From positions 1 to 9,889 of the forward strand of contig CAJLWS010000037.1 in assembly GCA_905210385.1 (NCBI GenBank): 9,889 bases of DNA, written 5' to 3'. Numbering within the stretch: the stretch's first letter is position 1; the number at the start of each line of letters is the position of its first letter. The stretch comes from an uncultured Eubacteriales bacterium (GTDB lineage Bacteria > Bacillota > Clostridia > Oscillospirales > Oscillospiraceae). Below, piece by piece: positions 5,416-9,889 of this stretch. Position numbers and translations under genes: made by a program. Under the pieces are notes generated by a model. It saw only the letters and a list, made by a program, of their open reading frames with translations, did no database searches and was not told where the DNA came from.

Positions 5416-7416
5416 TTATAGATTCTGCACCCGCAGGGCGCGGATGGCATTCAAAATCGCCAAAATCATCACGCCCACGTCGGCAAAAACGGCAAGCCAC
5501 ATATTGGCCACACCGATGGCCACCAGGATCAGACAGGCCAGCTTCACCGTGATGGACAGCACGATGTTCTGGTAGACGATACCCAGACTCTTGCGGGAGA
5601 TTTTAATGGCTTTGCAAATCTGCAGCGGGTCGTCGTCCATGAGGACCACATCGGCGGCCTCGATGGCGGCGTCGGAGCCCATGGCGCCCATGGCGATGCC
5701 GATGTCCGCCCGGCGCAGCACCGGGGCGTCGTTGATGCCGTCGCCCACAAAGGCCAGCTTTTCCCGCTCCGGCTTCGCATGCAAAAGCGCTTCCACCTTT
5801 TCCACCTTGTCCGCCGGAAGCAGTTCGCTGTAAACCTCGTCCAGTCCCAGGGAGGCGGCCACTTGATCGGCCACCTTTTTGGCGTCGCCGGTGAGCATCA
5901 CCGTCTTGCGGACGCCGACGGCCTTGAGCTGCCGGATGGCCTCCTTGCTGTGGGGCTTGACAATGTCCGCGATCACGATATGTCCGGCGTACTTACCGTT
6001 GATGGCCATGTGGATGATGGTACCCACGCTGTGGCAGGAGATGTATGCAATGCCCAGGCGATCCATCAGCTTGTCGTTGCCGGCTGCGACTTCAACGCCG
6101 TCCACTTTTGCGATGATGCCGTTGCCGCTGATCTCCTGGATTTCCCTGACCCGGGAACGGTCGATTTCCTTCCCGTAGGCCCGCTGGAGGCTCTTGCTGA
6201 TGGGGTGAGAGGAGGCGCTTTCAGCCAGTGCCGCGTATTCCACCAGCTTTTCGTCGCTGATCTCGCTGTGGTGGATGCCGTTGACCTCGAAAACGCCCTG
6301 GGTCAGCGTGCCGGTCTTATCAAAGACCAGAGTTTTGACCTGGGACAGTGTTTCCAGATAGTTGGAGCCTTTGACCAGCACACCGGCCCGGCTGGCTCCG
6401 CCGATGCCCGCGAAAAAGCTGAGGGGAATACTGATGACCAGGGCGCAGGGACAACTGGCCACCAGGAAGGTCAGGGCACGGTAGATCCAGGTCTCCCAGG
6501 CGGGAGCCAGCCCCATTCCCACCATCTGCACCAGCGGGGGCAGAATGACCAGGGCCAGCGCCGCATAGCACACCACCGGGGTGTAAATGCGGGCAAACCG
6601 GGAGATGAAATCCTCAGACTTGGATTTGCGGGAGGAGGCGTTTTCCACCAGATCGAGGATTTTGGAGGCGGTGGATTCCCCAAACGCTTTGCTGGTCTGG
6701 ATCTTGAAAACGCCGGTCATGTTGATGCAGCCACTGATGACATCGTCGCCGGTTTTGGCATCCCGGGGAAGAGATTCTCCGGTCAGGGCCGCCGTGTTCA
6801 GGGTGGAAGTACCTTCCACAATCACACCATCAATAGGCACCTTTTCGCCGGGCTGGACAATGATGATGCTTCCCACTTCCACTTCGTCGGGGTCTACCTT
6901 TTCCAGCTTGCCGTCTCGCTCCACATTTGCGTAATCGGGACGGATGTCCATCAGGTCGCTGATATTGCGGCGGCTTCTGCCCACGGCATAGCTCTGGAAC
7001 CACTCGCCCACCTGATAGAACAGCATGACGGCGATGACCTCCAGATAATCACCATTCTCATAGACGGCCAGCGCCAGTGCGCCCAAAGTGGCGACAGCCA
7101 TCAGGAAGTTTTCGTCAAATACCTGCCGGTTGCAAATGCCCTTGAACGCTTTTTTCAGAATGTCGTATCCGATGATCAGGTAGTCCACCAGATAGACGGC
7201 CAGGCGGACCCACCGGCCGGCTGCGCCAAGCCGGTCAAACGCCTCGGCGCCCAGCGCTTGCAGTCCCAGCAGCAATATGGAGGCGAGCAGGATACGCCAC
7301 AGCATGACCTTCTGCTTCCTGGTCATGCCGCTGTTTTTCTTCTGCCCCATGAGCAGCAGAACCACGGATAAAATTGTGACAACGACCAGGAGGCCGCTTT
7401 CCAGCAGTTCCTGCAT
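5416..7416 (-). CDS. P1B-type Zn/Cd/Pb-exporting ATPase without HMA domain
   Basis: A 666-residue heavy-metal P-type ATPase. It pumps divalent metal out of the cytoplasm using ATP. Motifs: TGES in the actuator domain (212-215), CPC in the transport helix (322-324), phosphorylation site DKTGT (D366), HP of the nucleotide domain (404-405), TGD (509-511) and GDGINDAP (558-565). K625 in the seventh transport helix and D646-X-G648 in the eighth match the Lys and Asp that mark the Zn/Cd/Pb (P1B-2, ZntA/CadA) class. The usual N-terminal HMA domain is absent. In its place is an extra hydrophobic helix (about 5-24) ahead of the two standard N-terminal helices (about 37-56 and 69-88), giving nine predicted membrane segments instead of eight. 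ATG 7416 follows AAAGGAG with good spacing. A separate HMA gene lies just upstream on the same strand. The symbol zntA/cadA would suit, but orthology is not proven. Confidence 0.93.
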   Translation of the reverse strand: MQELLESGLLVVVTILSVVLLLMGQKKNSGMTRKQKVMLWRILLASILLLGLQALGAEAFDRLGAAGRWVRLAVYLVDYLIIGYDILKKAFKGICNRQVFDENFLMAVATLGALALAVYENGDYLEVIAVMLFYQVGEWFQSYAVGRSRRNISDLMDIRPDYANVERDGKLEKVDPDEVEVGSIIIVQPGEKVPIDGVIVEGTSTLNTAALTGESLPRDAKTGDDVISGCINMTGVFKIQTSKAFGESTASKILDLVENASSRKSKSEDFISRFARIYTPVVCYAALALVILPPLVQMVGMGLAPAWETWIYRALTFLVASCPCALVISIPLSFFAGIGGASRAGVLVKGSNYLETLSQVKTLVFDKTGTLTQGVFEVNGIHHSEISDEKLVEYAALAESASSHPISKSLQRAYGKEIDRSRVREIQEISGNGIIAKVDGVEVAAGNDKLMDRLGIAYISCHSVGTIIHMAINGKYAGHIVIADIVKPHSKEAIRQLKAVGVRKTVMLTGDAKKVADQVAASLGLDEVYSELLPADKVEKVEALLHAKPEREKLAFVGDGINDAPVLRRADIGIAMGAMGSDAAIEAADVVLMDDDPLQICKAIKISRKSLGIVYQNIVLSITVKLACLILVAIGVANMWLAVFADVGVMILAILNAIRALRVQNL

Positions 7417-7460
7417 GGTAGTACTCCTTTCCGCGATTGCTTTATCGTGTACTCGTTTGG

Positions 7461-7504
7461 GATGAAAAGCGCCCGAAAGCCTGCGCTGTTGGGGCGCTTT
7501 CATA
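7461..7504 (-). promoter_or_regulatory. hairpin between the HMA gene and the ATPase gene
   Basis: TGAAAGCGCCC and GGGCGCTTTTCA (leftward reading; 7463-7474 and 7492-7502 on the top strand) form an 11-bp GC-rich stem with one bulged A and a 17-base loop. It starts just after the HMA stop codon and ends before the ATPase ribosome site. It could be a partial terminator or a message-stabilising stem that makes more HMA protein than ATPase. The T-run is only four bases and lies inside the stem, so strong termination is unlikely. Confidence 0.5.
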
Positions 7505-7509
7505 AGCGA

Positions 7510-7728
7510 TTACAGGAAGATCTCGCAGTCTGGCTCCACTTTCTTGCAGGCCTTCTGCACGCCGTCCATGACCTGAGCGGCATCCTGGCCCTCGGCAAAC
7601 TCCACAATCATCTTCTGGGTCATAAAGTTCACGGTAGCGGCGGAGACACCGACGGTCTTACGGGCAGCTTCTTCCATCAGGTTGGCGCAGTTGGCGCAGT
7701 CAACTTCGATCTTGTAAGTCTTTTTCAT
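7510..7728 (-). CDS. free-standing heavy-metal-associated (HMA) domain protein
   Basis: A 72-residue HMA (ferredoxin-like beta-alpha-beta-beta-alpha-beta) protein with the metal loop D10-C11-A-N-C14. DCxxC, with an Asp before the first Cys, is the form seen in the N-terminal domains of ZntA/CadA-type Zn/Cd/Pb pumps rather than the MxCxxC loop of copper pumps. Cys61 and Cys68 (EPDCEIFL) add thiols near the C-terminus. ATG 7728 is preceded by GAGGAGTG. It is the first gene of the leftward operon, 93 bases before the ATPase, which lacks its own HMA domain. It therefore probably acts in trans as a metallochaperone or regulatory domain for that pump in the cytoplasm. Confidence 0.9.
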   Translation of the reverse strand: MKKTYKIEVDCANCANLMEEAARKTVGVSAATVNFMTQKMIVEFAEGQDAAQVMDGVQKACKKVEPDCEIFL

Positions 7729-7761
7729 CCCGAAACACTCCTCTCAAAATTTCATTTTTAA

Positions 7762-7781
7762 GATTAATCACTTGTTTAATC
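7762..7781. promoter_or_regulatory. putative ArsR operator in the metal divergon
   Basis: GATTAA (7762-7767), eight bases, TTAATC (7776-7781) is a 20-bp dyad. It covers the -35 box of the rightward ArsR promoter and lies about 35 bases before the HMA start codon on the other strand, so one bound ArsR dimer could block both directions until metal is present. AT-rich dyads of about this length are usual for ArsR/SmtB proteins. Binding is inferred. Confidence 0.6.
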
Positions 7782-7800
7782 GTTGTGCTTGCAGTATAAT
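7772..7800 (+). promoter_or_regulatory. promoter of the ArsR-AraC-DUF1349 operon
   Basis: TTGTTT (7772-7777), 17 bases, perfect TATAAT (7795-7800). The -35 box lies inside the dyad at 7762-7781. The expected transcript start near 7807 leaves an untranslated leader of about 80 bases before the ArsR start. No clear leftward promoter boxes for the HMA gene could be fixed in the same stretch. Confidence 0.7.
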
Positions 7801-7889
7801 ATCTTCTGAAAGGGAAGTCAATGCTTCTGAGAGACTCCCTGCCAAACAGGCGAAAAGTATTTCCAAACGAGCGAAAAGGAGAACGGTTC

Positions 7890-8273
7890 ATGAAACATCC
7901 TTTGCTGCCCCATGCCCATGACGCGCAAGCCGATCTGGAACCCATCGTATCCGGGCTGCACCAGGCAGAGCGATTTGAAACGGTTGCGGAGCTGTTCAAG
8001 CAGCTCGGCGATACTACAAGACTGCGCATCTTTTGGCTTTTGTGCCATACAGAACAATGTGTCATCAATATCTCCGCGCTGATGGAGATGTCAAGTCCCG
8101 CTGTTTCCCACCATCTGCGCGCGCTCCGCGGCTGTAATCTGATTGTGAGCCGCCGAGAAGGAAAGGAAGTCTATTACCGGGCGGCAGACAACCTTCAGAC
8201 GCAGCTGCTGCACAAAACCATGGAGCGGGTGCTGGCCATCGCCTGCCCGGAGCGCAGGGAGGGCCCGGCATGA
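7890..8273 (+). CDS. ArsR/SmtB-family metal-responsive repressor
   Basis: A 127-residue winged-helix repressor. The recognition helix is MSSPAVSHHLRALR (67-80) and the wing SRREGKEVYYRAAD (87-100). It is divergent from an HMA/P1B ATPase operon, so it very likely senses Zn, Cd or Pb. Its metal site is not the textbook one. Where CadC/ArsR have CVC, it has C57-V-I-N, keeping only one cysteine. In the last helix D100, H108 and E112 do not match the DxH-X10-HxxE/H spacing of SmtB/CzrA. An N-terminal HAHD (8-11), C52, H53 and C119 are other possible ligands. ATG 7890 is chosen for AAAAGGAG just upstream; the in-frame ATG at 7821 lies only about 14 bases from the predicted transcript start. The stop overlaps the AraC start (ATGA). 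Confidence 0.9.
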   Translation: MKHPLLPHAHDAQADLEPIVSGLHQAERFETVAELFKQLGDTTRLRIFWLLCHTEQCVINISALMEMSSPAVSHHLRALRGCNLIVSRREGKEVYYRAADNLQTQLLHKTMERVLAIACPERREGPA

Positions 8274-9193
8274 AACAGGAGCAACACGCGATTCTATCCT
8301 CCATTCACCATGACGCCGGTGAAAGCCATCCTGAGATTTTGGAGCTTTATCCGGGCATCGAGCTGTCGTTCCTCTCTGCTTCCGGGAAAGACGCTTTCCA
8401 CGTCTGCCACGCGCCGTTGCCGCAGATGCTGGAGATCAACTACTGTATCTCCGGCAGAATGGGCTGGGACATGGGGAACGGAAACCGGATCTATCTGGGC
8501 CCGGGCGATTTTTCCTTGAATACGATGGATGTCTGCGGGAATTCCGCCATCACCCTGCCGAACGGTTCTTACGAAGGGCTTGCTATTTATATCAACCTGG
8601 AGCAGCTGTCGGCACAGCCGCCCGCGCCCTTGGCCGGCTCGCCTGTTACCGGGAGGGCCCTGCGGGAGAAATACTGTAAAGACGGTGCCTGCACGGCTTT
8701 GGCGGGGAATGAAACCATACAGCAAATCTTTTCGGGGCTGTATGAGCCGCCAAAAGAGATACGGCTGGCCTGGCAAAAAATCAAGGTGCTGGAGCTTCTT
8801 CTTGTTCTGAGCCAGATGAAAGCCAGCAGGGAAGAGCATCTGACGGAATACCGGGTGGAGCAGGTGGAGATCATCCGTCAGATCCATGACCAGCTGACGG
8901 ATCATCTGGAACAGCGCTTCTCCATCGAATCCCTGTCCAGGCAATATCTGATGAATCCCACGACCCTGAAGCATTTGTTCAAGGCCGTCTATGGCACACC
9001 CATCGGTGCACATATCCGTGAGCACCGCATGGCATACGCCGCCCGGCTGCTTTGCTTGTCGGAACTGAGCATTGCGGAGATCGCCCAAAAAGTCGGATAC
9101 GACAGCCAAAGCCGCTTTTCTTCTGCTTTCAGGGAGCAATATCACATGCTGCCCAAGGAATACCGGCGAAATCATAACTCAGAATCAATTTGA
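8270..9193 (+). CDS. AraC-family transcriptional regulator with cupin-like sensor
   Basis: A 307-residue full-length AraC regulator. Residues about 1-150 resemble an AraC-type cupin sensor region (EINYCISGRMGWDMG, IYLGPGDFSL). Residues 150-205 form a helical linker. The first helix-turn-helix is at about 217-254 (SIESLSRQYLMNPTTLKHLF), the second at about 265-296 (LSIAEIAQKVGYDSQSRFSS). The start overlaps the ArsR stop as ATGA, with GGGAGGG at 8257-8263, so the two regulators are translationally coupled. The ligand is unknown; cysteines 46, 59, 89, 136 and 141 in the sensor could matter for metal or redox input, but this is only suggestive. Closely related DNA-binding sequence is found in the broken gene at 2324-2622. 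It may regulate the DUF1349 gene that follows or the efflux operon. Confidence 0.9.
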   Translation: MKQEQHAILSSIHHDAGESHPEILELYPGIELSFLSASGKDAFHVCHAPLPQMLEINYCISGRMGWDMGNGNRIYLGPGDFSLNTMDVCGNSAITLPNGSYEGLAIYINLEQLSAQPPAPLAGSPVTGRALREKYCKDGACTALAGNETIQQIFSGLYEPPKEIRLAWQKIKVLELLLVLSQMKASREEHLTEYRVEQVEIIRQIHDQLTDHLEQRFSIESLSRQYLMNPTTLKHLFKAVYGTPIGAHIREHRMAYAARLLCLSELSIAEIAQKVGYDSQSRFSSAFREQYHMLPKEYRRNHNSESI

Positions 9194-9213
9194 CATATCG
9201 GGAGGGTTTTAAC

Positions 9214-9828
9214 ATGAAATTTGATGTCAGCAGCTTGCAGTGGACAAGGGAGCCGCAAAGCTGTGCGATTACCCAGGACCGAATCGAAATTGTCACCCAG
9301 CCGCACACAGATTTGTGGCAGAGAACCTATTATCATTTTCGAAATGATAACGCGCCGGTGCTGCAAATGGCCACCGATGAGAAATTCTTTTCCTTTGTGG
9401 TAAAAACCGAATTTGACGAAAGTCATCATCGTTTTGACCAGTGCGGCGTGGTTGTGTATCTGGGCAGTGAAAACTGGCTGAAAGGTTCCATAGAATATGA
9501 GAACGAGAGCTTCCAACACCTGGGAAGCGTCGTGACCAATCACGGGTACTCAGACTGGGCAACCACAGAAATCCCAGCCAGCGTCAAATCCATGTGGTAC
9601 CGCCTGAGCCGGAGAGAGGACGATTTTTGTATCGAATGTTCCGAGGATGGAATCATGTTCCGGCAGATGCGCATCTGTCACCTTTATGAAGCAAAGGGGG
9701 AAATCCGCTTCGGTATCTATGCCTGCAGCCCGGAGGATTCTTCCTTCCGTGCCGTGTTTACCAATATGGAATGGACGGAGTGCAAGTGGCTGGCCCATGA
9801 TGGTCAGGCACCGGACGAAGCACTTTGA
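9214..9828 (+). CDS. DUF1349 (YesU-like) protein
   Basis: A 204-residue protein of the DUF1349 family, a concanavalin A/lectin-like beta-sandwich also represented by Bacillus subtilis YesU. Typical segments are TDLWQRTYYHFRNDNAP (32-48), QCGVVVYLGSENWLKGSIEY (76-95), YRLSRREDDFCIECSEDG (129-146) and GIYACSP (167-173). There is no signal peptide, so it is cytoplasmic. The biochemical role of the family is not established; a carbohydrate-binding or small enzyme role is often suggested from the fold. ATG 9214 follows GGGAGGG (9200-9206); the in-frame TTG at 9190 overlaps the AraC end and is less likely. It is 20 bases after the AraC stop, so it is the third gene of the ArsR operon. Confidence 0.85.
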   Translation: MKFDVSSLQWTREPQSCAITQDRIEIVTQPHTDLWQRTYYHFRNDNAPVLQMATDEKFFSFVVKTEFDESHHRFDQCGVVVYLGSENWLKGSIEYENESFQHLGSVVTNHGYSDWATTEIPASVKSMWYRLSRREDDFCIECSEDGIMFRQMRICHLYEAKGEIRFGIYACSPEDSSFRAVFTNMEWTECKWLAHDGQAPDEAL

Positions 9829-9889
9829 CAGACATGCCGATATAATTTACAAACCAACGAAAAAATGAGAACCCAGCGGTATACACAGC

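Noticed and set aside
5779..7371. Long 530-residue rightward open frame opposite the ATPase
   Set aside because: It is antisense to a clear P1B ATPase with every motif intact. Its composition (many His, Gln, Gly, Asp) is that of a shadow of GC-rich coding sequence.
9825..9846. TTGACA followed by TATAAT after the DUF1349 gene, looking like a consensus promoter
   Set aside because: The two boxes are only 10 bases apart, far from the 16-18 needed, and no good -35 box sits 17 bases before the TATAAT.
1..9889. CRISPR array, tRNA, rRNA, insertion sequence or phage attachment site
   Set aside because: No regular repeats with spacers, no cloverleaf or rRNA-like stretch, no transposase or integrase frame, and no terminal inverted repeats were found by reading.

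Overview
The window looks like chromosomal DNA of a Gram-positive anaerobe of the class Clostridia, probably a gut bacterium of the Oscillospiraceae/Lachnospiraceae kind. This rests on strong AGGAGG-type ribosome sites, fairly GC-rich genes between AT-rich promoters, several Fe-S-type flavodoxin-fold reductases, and HxlR and AraC regulators typical of that group. It is an inference from gene style; no marker gene is present.

Layout. (1) Positions 1-153 hold the start of a leftward gene that runs off the window and a good rightward promoter. (2) Positions 154-2231 are a tight rightward redox operon: a flavoprotein with a four-cysteine Fe-S motif, a flavodoxin with a GTG start, and an aldo/keto reductase. 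(3) Positions 2232-3519 are scrambled. They hold the 3' remnant of a leftward AraC gene with a frameshift and its surviving terminator, two tiny rightward reading frames with ribosome sites, and an unrecognised leftward protein with a strong terminator just after its stop. (4) A leftward HxlR regulator (3520-3852) faces a rightward pair of flavodoxin-fold reductases (3996-5108) across a control region with several dyads. (5) Positions 5109-5415 hold the C-terminal relic of a TetR regulator running into a strong two-way terminator. (6) Positions 5416-7728 are a leftward metal-efflux operon: a free-standing heavy-metal-associated (HMA) domain protein, then a P1B-type Zn/Cd/Pb ATPase without its own HMA domain. 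(7) Facing it, 7890-9828 is a rightward operon: an ArsR/SmtB metal sensor, an AraC regulator overlapping it by ATGA, and a DUF1349 protein.

How it may work together. The two redox clusters look like stress-inducible two-electron reduction modules, for quinones, nitro or azo compounds, or aldehydes. The HxlR protein has N-terminal cysteines that could sense electrophiles. The metal locus is a divergon: the 20-bp dyad at 7762-7781 overlaps the ArsR promoter and could let ArsR control both the efflux pump and its own operon. The least conventional part is the ArsR-AraC-DUF1349 operon facing a pump with a split metal-binding domain. Pseudogenes between the modules (AraC, TetR) suggest a region that has been repeatedly rearranged and has lost regulators.
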